Shown in pieces: positions 7,600 to 15,863 of a stretch of DNA of 32,475 nt. The DNA is from Halomonas sp. CUBES01 (GTDB lineage: Bacteria > Pseudomonadota > Gammaproteobacteria > Pseudomonadales > Halomonadaceae), in NCBI RefSeq assembly GCF_020991005.1, contig NZ_JAJLLW010000012.1:1-32475 (forward strand), written 5' to 3'. The position numbers and the translations under genes were made by a program. A model generated the notes under the pieces. It was given only the letters and a program-made list of their open reading frames with translations, did no database searches and was not told the DNA's origin. Position 1 is the stretch's first letter. The number at the start of each line of letters is the position of its first letter.

Positions 7600-7605
7600 T
7601 ACAAT
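7600..7605 (+). promoter_or_regulatory. candidate -10 box upstream of thrB-speA
   Basis: TACAAT lies 30 bases before the thrB start codon in the divergent gap between polA and thrB. No convincing -35 is visible at 16-18 bp, so this is tentative. Confidence 0.3.
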
Positions 7606-7635
7606 AACGGGCTTAGCAACCTGGGCGAGATTCTC

Positions 7636-8595
7636 ATGGCAGTATTCACCCCGCTTAGCGACGCACAGGTCGCTACGTTTTTAGAAAAATTTGATGTCGG
7701 CCGTTTCGTTTCGCTGAAGGGCGTGGCGGCCGGCACCGAAAATTCGACCTTTTTTGTGACCACCGACCGCCGTGAGCTGGTATTGACCCTGTTCGAGCAA
7801 GGCGAGCATGCTGAGCTGCCGTTCTTTGTCGAGTTACTGGACTACCTGGACGAGCACCGTCTGCCGGTACCCGGCACGGTTCACGACCGCGACGGCGTGG
7901 CCCTGCACAGCCTGGCGGACAAGCCGGCCCTGCTGTTCCCGCGCTTGCCGGGCCGTCATCCCCAAGCCCCCAACCTGGCCCAATGCCGGGCACTGGGCGA
8001 TACCCTGGGGCGCCTGCATAAGGTGTCGCAGCACTTTCCCGGGCACCGGCCCAATCCGCGCGACCTGCACTGGCTGCAAGCCATGCACCACAAGGTGCTG
8101 ACCTACTTGAGCGCTGACGACCAGACGTTGATGAAAGACGAGGTCGATGATTTCGAAAGCGCCTTTGCCAAGCACGACGAACTGCCACAAGGCGCGCTGC
8201 ATGGCGACCTGTTCCGCGACAACACGCTGTTTGAAGGCGATACGCTCGGCGGCATTATCGACTTCTACAACGGCTGCACCGGCGACCTGCTGTTTGATCT
8301 GGCCATTGTGATCAACGACTGGGCCTCCAACGAGGACGGTACGCTGAATGGCGAGCGCTACACGGCGATTCTGAGCGCCTATCAATCACGCCGCCGCCTG
8401 ACCGCGGACGAGCGCACCCTGTGGCCCACTATGCTGCGCATGACGGCGCTGCGCTATTGGCTCTCGCGGCTGCTGGTGGTGTACGTGGACCCGCCCGCCC
8501 ACGACCTGACCCCCCATGACCCCGACCGCTTCCGTACCATTCTGAAAGCGCGCATGGCGCATGGCGCGCTCCCCCTGCCCGAGGCGTCTTCATGA
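7636..8595 (+). CDS. thrB: homoserine kinase (APH-fold, Pseudomonas type)
   Basis: A 319-residue homoserine kinase that phosphorylates L-homoserine with ATP for threonine synthesis. It belongs to the aminoglycoside-phosphotransferase-like ThrB family and not to the GHMP kinase form found in E. coli. Visible features are the N-terminal FLEKFDVGRFVSLKGVAAGTENS (as separate segments FLEKFDVG and GVAAGTENS), the catalytic loop HGDLFRDN (189-196) and the metal-binding IIDFYN (207-212), followed by DLAIVINDWA. The length is normal for this family. It begins at an ATG after GGCGAGA and overlaps the next gene by 4 bp (ATGA), so it is translationally coupled to speA. It sits divergent to polA, an arrangement that I recall in pseudomonads. 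Confidence 0.93.
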   Translation: MAVFTPLSDAQVATFLEKFDVGRFVSLKGVAAGTENSTFFVTTDRRELVLTLFEQGEHAELPFFVELLDYLDEHRLPVPGTVHDRDGVALHSLADKPALLFPRLPGRHPQAPNLAQCRALGDTLGRLHKVSQHFPGHRPNPRDLHWLQAMHHKVLTYLSADDQTLMKDEVDDFESAFAKHDELPQGALHGDLFRDNTLFEGDTLGGIIDFYNGCTGDLLFDLAIVINDWASNEDGTLNGERYTAILSAYQSRRRLTADERTLWPTMLRMTALRYWLSRLLVVYVDPPAHDLTPHDPDRFRTILKARMAHGALPLPEASS

Positions 8596-10511
8596 AGGCG
8601 GCAGCCACTCACAGCACCTCGGCTCAGCGCGCCCGCCGCACCTGGAATATCGACCAGTGGGGCAGCGGCTACTTTGATGTGGACGACCGTGGCCAGGCGC
8701 TGGTGCGACCGCTGGGCAGCGATGCCGAGGGCCCGGCGCTGCCACTGAGCGGACTGGTTCGCAAGCTGCAGCAGAGCGGCTTGCGCCTGCCGGTACTGGT
8801 GCGTTTCAGCGACATTCTTCACGACCGCGTTGAGCAGCTGTGCGGCGCCTTTGACGTGGCCATGCAGGAGCTCGACTATACAGGCGGCTATACGGCGGTT
8901 TACCCCATCAAGGTCAACCAGCAGCGCCGCGTGGTGGAAGAGATACTGGCCACCGCGGAACGCGGCCGCGGCCGTGTCGGCCTGGAGGCAGGCAGCAAAC
9001 CCGAACTCCTGGCGGTACTCGCCCTCTCCGACGGCGGCTCCTCGCTGATCGTGTGCAACGGCTACAAAGACCGCGAATACATCCGCCTGGCGCTGCTGGG
9101 CGAGAAGCTTGGCCACCGGGTGTACCTGGTGGTGGAAAAGCTCTCCGAACTCGACTTGATTCTGGAAGAAGCTCGCGAGCTGAACGTGACGCCGCGCATC
9201 GGCCTGCGCGCCCGGCTCGCCTCGGTGGGCAAAGGCAAGTGGCAGAATACCGGCGGTGAAAAATCCAAGTTCGGCCTCACCGCCAGCCAGATTCTCAGCG
9301 TCGTCGAGACCCTGCGCACCCAGGAAGCCCTCGACAGCCTGCAGCTCGTGCACTTTCACCTTGGCTCGCAGATCGCCAACATCCGCGATATTCAGCGCGG
9401 CCTACGCGAATGTGCCCGCTTCTATCAGAACCTGCTCAGCCTGGGCGCGCCGATCGATACCGTCGACGTGGGGGGCGGCCTGGGCATCGATTACGAAGGC
9501 ACCCGCTCGCGCAGCGACTGCTCGGCCAACTATTCGATGCGCGAGTATGCGCGCAACGTGGTCAGCGCCTTTGCCCAGCTGTGCCAGGACGCCCAGCTGC
9601 CCGCGCCGCACCTGATCAGCGAGTCTGGCCGTGCGCTCACCGCTCACCATGCGGTGCTGATTACCAACGTGATTGGCGACGAGCGCATCGACGATACACC
9701 TCCCGAACGCTCCCATGCGGGCGACCCGCAGGTGGCGGCGCTGTGGCGCGTCTTCGAGCAGCTGGCCGAGCCTCAGGAACCGCGCGTGCTGGTCGAGGCA
9801 TGGCACGATGTCTTCCAGGCGGTCAGCGAGCTGCAGGATCGCTTCGTGCTCGGGCTGAGTGATATCAACGCCCGCGCCGAAGGCGAACGCGTCTATATGG
9901 CGGCGTGCGTGCGTCTGCGCGACCAGCTCGACACCCGCAACCGCGCGCACCGCGAGATCCTGGATGAGCTGGCCGAGAAGCTGGCCGACAAGCTATTCGT
10001 CAACTTTTCGCTGTTCCAGTCGGTGCCGGACGTCTGGGGTATTGAGCAAATCTTCCCCGTCCTGCCGTTAAGCGGACTGGACCAACCGCCAACCCGCCGG
10101 GCGGTGATTCAGGACATTACCTGCGATTCAGACGGCCGTATCGATCAGTATGTCGACGGCCAGGGCGTCGAAAGCACCCTTCCCCTTCCCGAATGGATCA
10201 GCGACGACGAGCGCTGGCTTGGCTTCTTCCTGGTGGGAGCCTATCAGGAGATTCTGGGTGATCTGCACAACCTGTTCGGCGATACCGATTCGGTGGACGC
10301 TGCCCTGGGTCCCGACGGCGAATGGCAGCTTTCCAACGCCCAGGCCGGGGACACCGTGGCTGAGGTACTCGCCTACGTGAACTTCGATGCCCGGGTGTTA
10401 AAGCAAAAGCTCACCGAGCAGCTCATCACCAGCAGCTTTTCCACCCAGGAGCAGGCACGCTTTGCCGCCAGCCTGTCCGAGGGGCTCGAAGGCTACACCT
10501 ACCTGGAGTAG
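8592..10511 (+). CDS. speA: biosynthetic arginine decarboxylase
   Basis: A 639-residue PLP enzyme that converts arginine to agmatine, the first step of the agmatine route to putrescine. The PLP-binding Lys107 lies in YPIKVNQQRRVV. The fold-type III barrel carries HFHLGSQIANIRDI and GGGLGIDYEG, and the C-terminal domain contains the conserved YVDGQG and the LVGAYQEILGDLHNLFGDTD segments. The length matches the SpeA family. The start codon overlaps the thrB stop (ATGA at 8592-8595), so the two are co-translated; the pairing of threonine and polyamine genes is not one I would have predicted. A strong terminator follows 30 bp after the stop. No damage is visible. Confidence 0.97.
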   Translation: MKAAATHSTSAQRARRTWNIDQWGSGYFDVDDRGQALVRPLGSDAEGPALPLSGLVRKLQQSGLRLPVLVRFSDILHDRVEQLCGAFDVAMQELDYTGGYTAVYPIKVNQQRRVVEEILATAERGRGRVGLEAGSKPELLAVLALSDGGSSLIVCNGYKDREYIRLALLGEKLGHRVYLVVEKLSELDLILEEARELNVTPRIGLRARLASVGKGKWQNTGGEKSKFGLTASQILSVVETLRTQEALDSLQLVHFHLGSQIANIRDIQRGLRECARFYQNLLSLGAPIDTVDVGGGLGIDYEGTRSRSDCSANYSMREYARNVVSAFAQLCQDAQLPAPHLISESGRALTAHHAVLITNVIGDERIDDTPPERSHAGDPQVAALWRVFEQLAEPQEPRVLVEAWHDVFQAVSELQDRFVLGLSDINARAEGERVYMAACVRLRDQLDTRNRAHREILDELAEKLADKLFVNFSLFQSVPDVWGIEQIFPVLPLSGLDQPPTRRAVIQDITCDSDGRIDQYVDGQGVESTLPLPEWISDDERWLGFFLVGAYQEILGDLHNLFGDTDSVDAALGPDGEWQLSNAQAGDTVAEVLAYVNFDARVLKQKLTEQLITSSFSTQEQARFAASLSEGLEGYTYLE

Positions 10512-10540
10512 CGACGCCATCTGCAAACCTTAGCCAACGC

Positions 10541-10571
10541 AAAAGGCCACCGACACTGTCGGTGGCCTTTT
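10541..10571. terminator. bidirectional rho-independent terminator after speA
   Basis: AAAAGGCCACCGAC pairs with GTCGGTGGCCTTTT around a 3-base loop. It has As on one side and Ts on the other, so it can stop transcription from speA (plus) and from the convergent FAA-hydrolase gene (minus). Confidence 0.9.
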
Positions 10572-10617
10572 GATTGGGCGGCTGTTTAGCGAGCGCCTTG
10601 GTTTAATCGACGCCGCC

Positions 10618-11283
10618 TCACTCAACCACGCTGGTGGTGATATCCAAACCACCGGTCAGCGTCATACGGAGCGTGGCGCCGCGGGGCAGCTCACCCACCC
10701 CTGACGGCGTGCCGGTTAAAATGACGTCCCCCGGTTCGAGGGTAAAGTGGCGGCTCATCTCTGCGAGCAGGGTGGGGATGGTAAAGATCATGTCGGCCCC
10801 TTCGCCGTGCTGGCGCTCTTCACCGTCGATTTCCAGGGTAAAGGCCAGTGCGTTCCAGTTGGGCACGCGGCTTAACGGCAGAAAGGGGGAAAGCGGGCAG
10901 GCGCCGTCAAAGGCCTTGGCGATTTCCCAGGGATGGCCCTTTTCCTTCAGTTGGGACTGCACATCGCGCAGGGTGAGATCGAGCGCCAGCCCCAAACCGG
11001 TAATCGACGCGCTGGCTTCGTCCGGGGTGGCGTCGGAAATCGTTTTACCCACCAGCAGGGCAAGCTCGATCTCGTAGTGAATCTCACCGCGATGGAACGG
11101 CGGTGCGAGCGGCTGCTTGATATCCACGACGCTCGTCGCGGGCTTGATGAACAACAGCGGCTCGCTGGGAACGGGGTTATCCAACTCTTTGGCATGGTCG
11201 GTATAGTTGCGGCCAACGCACACCACCTTGCCCAGCTGATGGGGACAGGCTTGACCATCGGTAAACTGTGGAACAAAACGCAT
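10618..11283 (-). CDS. fumarylacetoacetate hydrolase (FAA) family protein
   Basis: A 221-residue single-domain FAH-family protein, related to YcgM/FAHD1-type acylpyruvate hydrolases or oxaloacetate decarboxylases. The hallmark KVVCVGRNYTDHAKEL is near the N-terminus, the metal-binding HYEIELALLVGK in the middle, and PGDVILTGTPSGVG near the C-terminus. The conserved Glu pair in IHYEIELA and a later acidic residue would bind Mg. I start at the ATG at 11283, which gives the standard N-terminus and has AGGAG 10 bases upstream; the ATG at 11313 adds ten residues not seen in relatives. The exact substrate cannot be read from sequence. It shares strand with ectD but is separated by about 105 bp. Confidence 0.9.
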   Translation of the reverse strand: MRFVPQFTDGQACPHQLGKVVCVGRNYTDHAKELDNPVPSEPLLFIKPATSVVDIKQPLAPPFHRGEIHYEIELALLVGKTISDATPDEASASITGLGLALDLTLRDVQSQLKEKGHPWEIAKAFDGACPLSPFLPLSRVPNWNALAFTLEIDGEERQHGEGADMIFTIPTLLAEMSRHFTLEPGDVILTGTPSGVGELPRGATLRMTLTGGLDITTSVVE

Positions 11284-11388
11284 GGTGGGGAGACTCCTTT
11301 TTATGGTGCGCATTTTAGCATGCGCACCAGTCTAACCCAGCCTAGCGATTGTTCCACACATCGCTGACCGCCGGTTTACCTTCCCGCC

Positions 11389-12372
11389 TCACTCGGCCAT
11401 CGACCAGGTGTCGTCGGGCGCGTGGGCCAGAAAGTCGGGGCGCGGCTTGGGCGCGGCATAGGGCTCGCGGCAGCGGTTGTCCGGGCGGTTAAACACAAAG
11501 AACACATTGCTGCGCGGATCCGGCGACAGGTTGGCATTCGAGGCGTGCAGGGTGTTGCAGTCAAACAGCAACAGGCCCCCGGCCTTGCCCTTGGGCGCCT
11601 CGATGCCGTGCTCGGCGACCAGTTCGGTCAGCGCTTCTTTGCCGGGCACGCCGACTTCCTGCGCCTTCAGCGAGCGCTTGTGGTTATCCTCCGGCGTCTC
11701 ACCCAGACACGGCACGAATTTGTTGTGCGACCCGGGAATCAGCATCAAGGGGCCGTTGAACTCGTGGTTGTCGGTCATGATCAGCGAAGCACTGACCGCA
11801 TGCATGCTTGGCATGCCGTCTTCGGCATGCCAGGTTTCAAAGTCCGAGTGCCAGTTGAAACCTTTACCGGCAAACCCGGGCTTGTAGTTGATACGCGACT
11901 GGTGCACGTAGGGGTCTGCGCCGATCAGTTGCCGTGCGGCACCCGCCAGACGCTCGTCGCGAGCCAGTTCTCCAAAACGCTTGGAGAGAAAGTGCACCGC
12001 AAACAGCGAACGGATTTCCTGACTGTCCGGCTCGGTGACGCTGAAGGGTTGATCGCGATAGGCTTCATTGTTCATGAGCGTCTGCATTTCCCGACGCAGC
12101 TCATCGAGCTCTGAACCGGAAATCAGGTTGGGAATGAACAGAAACCCTTTACGCTCGAACTCGTCGAGTTGCGCCTGGCTAAGCGGACCTGTCAGGTGAC
12201 GACCTTTGACAACATCTTCCTGGCGCGGCTGCCAGAGTGATGCAGGCGCTTCCGACAACCGCGACGGATAAGGATCCTTGACCATCGAAAGCTGCGCCGA
12301 CGGTACATCCGCCATTTCGCTGTACTGCTTCTGCGTTTTTAAAACATTGAGAGGTGTATTGCTGACTGTCAT
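11389..12372 (-). CDS. ectD: ectoine hydroxylase
   Basis: A 327-residue Fe(II)/2-oxoglutarate dioxygenase that hydroxylates ectoine to 5-hydroxyectoine, a compatible solute. The iron site is intact: His175 and Asp177 in NWHSDFETWHAEDGMP and the distal His276 in NTLHASNANLSPDPRSN. Arg288 in the same stretch is placed to bind 2-oxoglutarate. The FxWHSDFETWHxEDGMP signature distinguishes EctD from other PhyH-family proteins. The start has AAGGAG at good spacing, and a possible promoter lies just upstream. No ectABC genes are near, so this is a stand-alone ectD, and ectoine synthesis must be encoded elsewhere or ectoine imported. It is the main indicator of a halophilic lifestyle. Confidence 0.97.
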   Translation of the reverse strand: MTVSNTPLNVLKTQKQYSEMADVPSAQLSMVKDPYPSRLSEAPASLWQPRQEDVVKGRHLTGPLSQAQLDEFERKGFLFIPNLISGSELDELRREMQTLMNNEAYRDQPFSVTEPDSQEIRSLFAVHFLSKRFGELARDERLAGAARQLIGADPYVHQSRINYKPGFAGKGFNWHSDFETWHAEDGMPSMHAVSASLIMTDNHEFNGPLMLIPGSHNKFVPCLGETPEDNHKRSLKAQEVGVPGKEALTELVAEHGIEAPKGKAGGLLLFDCNTLHASNANLSPDPRSNVFFVFNRPDNRCREPYAAPKPRPDFLAHAPDDTWSMAE

Positions 12373-12391
12373 CTAATCCACTCCTTGTATG

Positions 12392-12419
12392 ATTAAATTT
12401 CAGATCATTCTCAGAACAA
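12392..12419 (-). promoter_or_regulatory. candidate ectD promoter
   Basis: Read on the minus strand, TTGTTC (12414-12419) and TTTAAT (12392-12397) are separated by 16 bp, a weak but recognisable sigma-70 pair about 20 bp before the ectD start codon. The leader would be very short. Confidence 0.3.
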
Positions 12420-12633
12420 TCATCTTGCAGTGCACAAGGTAGACAATCTCAGTCCCCCTGCAAGGCATGCCCGCTCAGTTCATAACATGGGTTACGTGAA
12501 AAAAATTCACTTTTTGAGCAAGCAAGCACAGAAGGGCTCATGGATTTTATATGGCCTTTTTAACCCGATTCAAGTCGACGCCCATCCATACCAGTACAAA
12601 ACATCACCATAAAAATCACATGTAGAACCCCTG

Positions 12634-12639
12634 TATACT
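12634..12639 (+). promoter_or_regulatory. candidate -10 box of the ABC/AttH-like operon
   Basis: TATACT lies 37 bases before the ATPase start codon, with TATGAT close behind at 12641. No good -35 is visible at standard spacing. Confidence 0.25.
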
Positions 12640-12675
12640 TTATGATCAAACACTTTATTGAGCACCGGAGGTCTC

Positions 12676-13341
12676 ATGCTGATCCTGCAGAAACTTCACA
12701 AAACATTCAGCACGCCGCAGGGAGAACTACCGGTACTCAACGGTATCGACCTGGCGCTTGACCAGGGCGAGAGCCTGGCCTTGATGGGCGAGTCGGGCAG
12801 TGGCAAATCGACGCTACTGCATCTGGCAGCAGGCCTTGATCTGCCCGATCAGGGCCGTATCAGCATTGACGGTCACGAGCTTTCTACCCTGGACGAACCC
12901 GCACGCGCCAGACTTCGCCGTGAGCATCTCGGACTTGTCTTTCAGCAGTTCCATCTGGTGCCCAGCCTGAACGTCATCGATAACCTGCGGCTTCAGGCCC
13001 GACTGGCGGGCCGCGAGGACGCCGAATGGACTGCCCACCTGATGGCGCGTCTAGGGCTTTCCGGTCGCGAGGCCTACTACCCCGAGCAGCTGTCGGGTGG
13101 CCAACAACAGCGCCTGGCGATTGGTCGCGCGCTGGCCGCTCGCCCCCGGCTGTTGCTCGCGGATGAGCCCACCGGCAACCTTGACGAGCAAAGCGCTGAT
13201 ACCGTCCTCGCGTTATTGCTCGACCTGGTAAAAGAGACACGTTGTGCCTTGTTGATGGTGACCCACAGCGCCCGCGTGGCGGCACCGCTGAGTCGCCTGG
13301 TGCGCCTGCATATGGGACGCTTGAAGGATAATGCCCCATGA
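12676..13341 (+). CDS. ABC transporter ATP-binding protein (LolD/YbbA/AttE-like)
   Basis: A 221-residue ABC ATPase of the MacB/LolD/YbbA class that powers FtsX-type permeases. The Walker A is GESGSGKST (38-46), the signature LSGGQ (139-143), the Walker B LLLADEP (159-165) and the switch His is in MVTHS. I start at the ATG at 12676, which has CGGAGG just upstream; a TTG-initiated extension to 12658 would run through this ribosome site and is unlikely. The stop overlaps the permease start (ATGA), so the ATPase and permease are co-translated. With the permease and lipocalin-like lipoprotein it forms an operon resembling AttEFGH. Such systems usually extract or release envelope substrates and are not importers. 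Confidence 0.92.
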   Translation: MLILQKLHKTFSTPQGELPVLNGIDLALDQGESLALMGESGSGKSTLLHLAAGLDLPDQGRISIDGHELSTLDEPARARLRREHLGLVFQQFHLVPSLNVIDNLRLQARLAGREDAEWTAHLMARLGLSGREAYYPEQLSGGQQQRLAIGRALAARPRLLLADEPTGNLDEQSADTVLALLLDLVKETRCALLMVTHSARVAAPLSRLVRLHMGRLKDNAP

Positions 13342-15863
13342 TGCTTCGCGTACTGCTCACCCTGTTGAGCCACTATCGCCGCCATCCCGGCCAACTTGCC
13401 ATGCTGCTGCTTGGGCTTTGGGTGGCAAGCGCCCTGTGGAGCAGCGTGCAAGCCGTCAACGCGACCGCCAAGGACAGCTACGCCCGTGCCAATGCGCTGT
13501 TCAGTGCCAACGTTGACGAGCTGGCGCGGCGCGATGGCCAGCCGCTCACCCGCGAGGACTACCTGAGCCTCCGACGAGCCGGCTTACCCGTCTCGCCGAT
13601 GCTGGAAGGCACCCTGGAAATCGATGGGGAACGCCTGACCATCGTCGGCATTGACCCGCTCACCTTGCCAAGCAGCAACACGCTGGGCGCCAGTGGTGCC
13701 GCGTTGACAGCCTTTATCACGCCACCCTGGCAAACCCGGCTCGCACCCGACACGCTCGACTTGCTGGGGCTTTCGCGACAGCAGGCGCCAGGCATGACGC
13801 CTGCTGTCGATAATACGCAAGACAGTGCGGGAGATGGTGCTGGAGATAGTCGCCAGCGCCTACCCCCGCTGGCACTGCGCGCCGACCTCCCACCGAATAC
13901 CCTGGTGATGGACATCGCCGCAGCCGCCCGGTTGCTGGATCGCGATAACACCTTGAGCCAGTTGGTCACCGCCCCGGGTGCGCTATCAACAGCGCCCGAA
14001 GGCTACCGGCTTACCCGGGCCGCGACGCTGGCATCGCCTGAGCAGCTTACCGAGAGCTTCCACCTCAACCTCACCGCCCTGGCGCTGCTGTCGTTAGTGG
14101 TCGGCCTGTTTATCGTCCAGGCCGCACTGGGGCTTGCCATGGAACAGCGCCTGACAACACTAAGAACGCTGCGCGCCCTGGGCGTCCCCGCCGCCACACT
14201 CGTTATGGCCATGCTGCTCGAGTTGCTGGTACTCGGCGTGCTGGGCGCCGCGCTTGGGCTGGCCAGCGGCATCTGGCTGGCGGGCCAGCTACTCCCTGAC
14301 GTGGCCACGACGCTGTCGTCGCTTTATCAGGCCGACGTCAATCGAAGCCTGGTACTGCCATGGCACTACTGGGTAGGCAGTCTGGCGATTACCTTCGGCG
14401 GCCTGCTGCTGGCGGGTAGCGGTGTCCTCTGGCGGGCCGCTCGCCTCAACGTGTTGGCCCTGGGCCAGTCCCAGGCATGGCGGCTAGCCTACCAGCGCCA
14501 GCTAAAGCGCATGACGCTTGGTGCCGCCGGGGTGGCCTTTCTCGCCCTGGGGTTAGCACTGTGGCTTGGCCTACTACCGCCCGGCCAGGGTGTCCTGGTC
14601 AGCTTTGGGTTTGTTGCCGCACTACTGTTGAGCAGCGCGCTATGCCTGCCGCCGCTGATAAATGGGGTGCTCCACTTGCTGCAGCGGTGGCTCCGCCGTC
14701 ACCCGCTTGCCCACTGGGCGGTCGCCGATATTCAGCTACAGCTGCCGCGCCTTTCCCTGGCCATGATGGCGCTGTTGATTGCGCTGGCCACCAACCTGGG
14801 CGTCAGCAGCATGGTCGGTGGCTTTCGCCTTACCTTCCTGGACTGGCTGGATCAGCGGCTGGCCGCCCCGTTATATATCAATGACTCGCCGTCGACCTTG
14901 GCCCCCATGCTGGATTGGCTCGATGCGCGGCCTGACGTTGCCGAAACACTGCCTACTGCCCGCGGCAGCGTCGACCTGCTGGCAGTGGACGATACGCAGG
15001 AACAGGGGGCCCGCGAGCGCATTGCGCTGTTCGGCATCACCCCGGCAGCCACCATCACCGACCGCTGGCCGCTGATTGATACCATCTCAGGAAGGTCCGC
15101 TGCCTGGGCGTCGCTATCGGCGAACAGCGTGTTTATCAACGAGCAGATGGCCGTGGCACAGCAGCTCGCACCAGGTGACGAAGTAACGCTGGATACCCCG
15201 CAAGGGACGAGACCATTTGAGATTGCTGCGGTTTACCCTGACTACGGCAACCCACGTCAGCAGATCCTGGTACCCACAGAAGTGCTTATTCAGCACTTCG
15301 GCGGCGAGGTTGCCTCAATAGGCCTGGTAGTCAACGACAGCGCTGACCATCAGGCCTTACGCGAGGCACTGGCGAATAGTTTTGATGTATCCCCGGAGGC
15401 GATGGTCGATCAACAGGAAATCAAACGGCTGGCGACGCAAATTTTCGAGCGCACCTTTACTATTACCCGTGCTTTGAACGGCCTTACCCTGGGCGTCGCG
15501 GCATTAGCGCTGCTGGCGACACTGCTGGCCCAGGCGCGAGATCGACAGCGCCAGCTGGCGTCACTATGGGCACTTGGCGTGCCGCGTAAAACGCTGACCC
15601 TAATGCCGCTCTTTCAACTCGGCGGGCTGGCATTGTTAACCGGAGTAGTCGCGATCCCGCTGGGCATTGCCATTACCTGGACGCTCGTGGCCATCATCAA
15701 CGTTGCCGCGTTTGGCTGGCGGCTACCGCTCTACCTTTTCCCCTGGGATATACTCATCACCCTGGCCACCGCGCTGGGCGTGGCGGTGACTGCCGCCGCC
15801 CTGCCATCGCTTCAGCTGTGGCGGACCTCTCCCCAAGCGATGCTCAACCAGGGGGCCACATGA
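13338..15863 (+). CDS. FtsX-family ABC permease, fused duplicated form
   Basis: An 841-residue inner-membrane permease. After a first membrane segment (about residues 17-40) comes a periplasmic domain of about 200 residues, then an FtsX-type membrane unit (about 245-380), a central set of hydrophobic helices (about 390-500), a second periplasmic domain, and a C-terminal FtsX unit (about 710-835). This two-unit architecture matches YbbP-like or AttF/AttG-like permeases fused in one chain and fits a mechanotransmission-type exporter. It overlaps the ATPase gene upstream and the lipoprotein gene downstream, each by an ATGA. Tight coupling of all three supports one complex. The substrate is unknown; lipids or lipoproteins are the usual cargo of this superfamily. 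Confidence 0.9.
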   Translation: MMLRVLLTLLSHYRRHPGQLAMLLLGLWVASALWSSVQAVNATAKDSYARANALFSANVDELARRDGQPLTREDYLSLRRAGLPVSPMLEGTLEIDGERLTIVGIDPLTLPSSNTLGASGAALTAFITPPWQTRLAPDTLDLLGLSRQQAPGMTPAVDNTQDSAGDGAGDSRQRLPPLALRADLPPNTLVMDIAAAARLLDRDNTLSQLVTAPGALSTAPEGYRLTRAATLASPEQLTESFHLNLTALALLSLVVGLFIVQAALGLAMEQRLTTLRTLRALGVPAATLVMAMLLELLVLGVLGAALGLASGIWLAGQLLPDVATTLSSLYQADVNRSLVLPWHYWVGSLAITFGGLLLAGSGVLWRAARLNVLALGQSQAWRLAYQRQLKRMTLGAAGVAFLALGLALWLGLLPPGQGVLVSFGFVAALLLSSALCLPPLINGVLHLLQRWLRRHPLAHWAVADIQLQLPRLSLAMMALLIALATNLGVSSMVGGFRLTFLDWLDQRLAAPLYINDSPSTLAPMLDWLDARPDVAETLPTARGSVDLLAVDDTQEQGARERIALFGITPAATITDRWPLIDTISGRSAAWASLSANSVFINEQMAVAQQLAPGDEVTLDTPQGTRPFEIAAVYPDYGNPRQQILVPTEVLIQHFGGEVASIGLVVNDSADHQALREALANSFDVSPEAMVDQQEIKRLATQIFERTFTITRALNGLTLGVAALALLATLLAQARDRQRQLASLWALGVPRKTLTLMPLFQLGGLALLTGVVAIPLGIAITWTLVAIINVAAFGWRLPLYLFPWDILITLATALGVAVTAAALPSLQLWRTSPQAMLNQGAT

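Larger units (their letters stand above)
12373..12675. other. divergent intergenic region, AT-rich
   Basis: About 300 bp between ectD (minus) and the ABC operon (plus), clearly richer in A+T than its neighbours. It must hold promoters for both. I see candidate -10 boxes near 12392 (minus) and 12634 (plus), but no clear inverted-repeat operator. A 60-codon plus-strand reading frame here has no convincing ribosome site or protein-like character. Confidence 0.6.

Noticed and set aside
12430..12612. A 60-codon frame between ectD and the ABC operon
   Set aside because: No ribosome site, unusual composition for a protein, and it covers the expected promoters.
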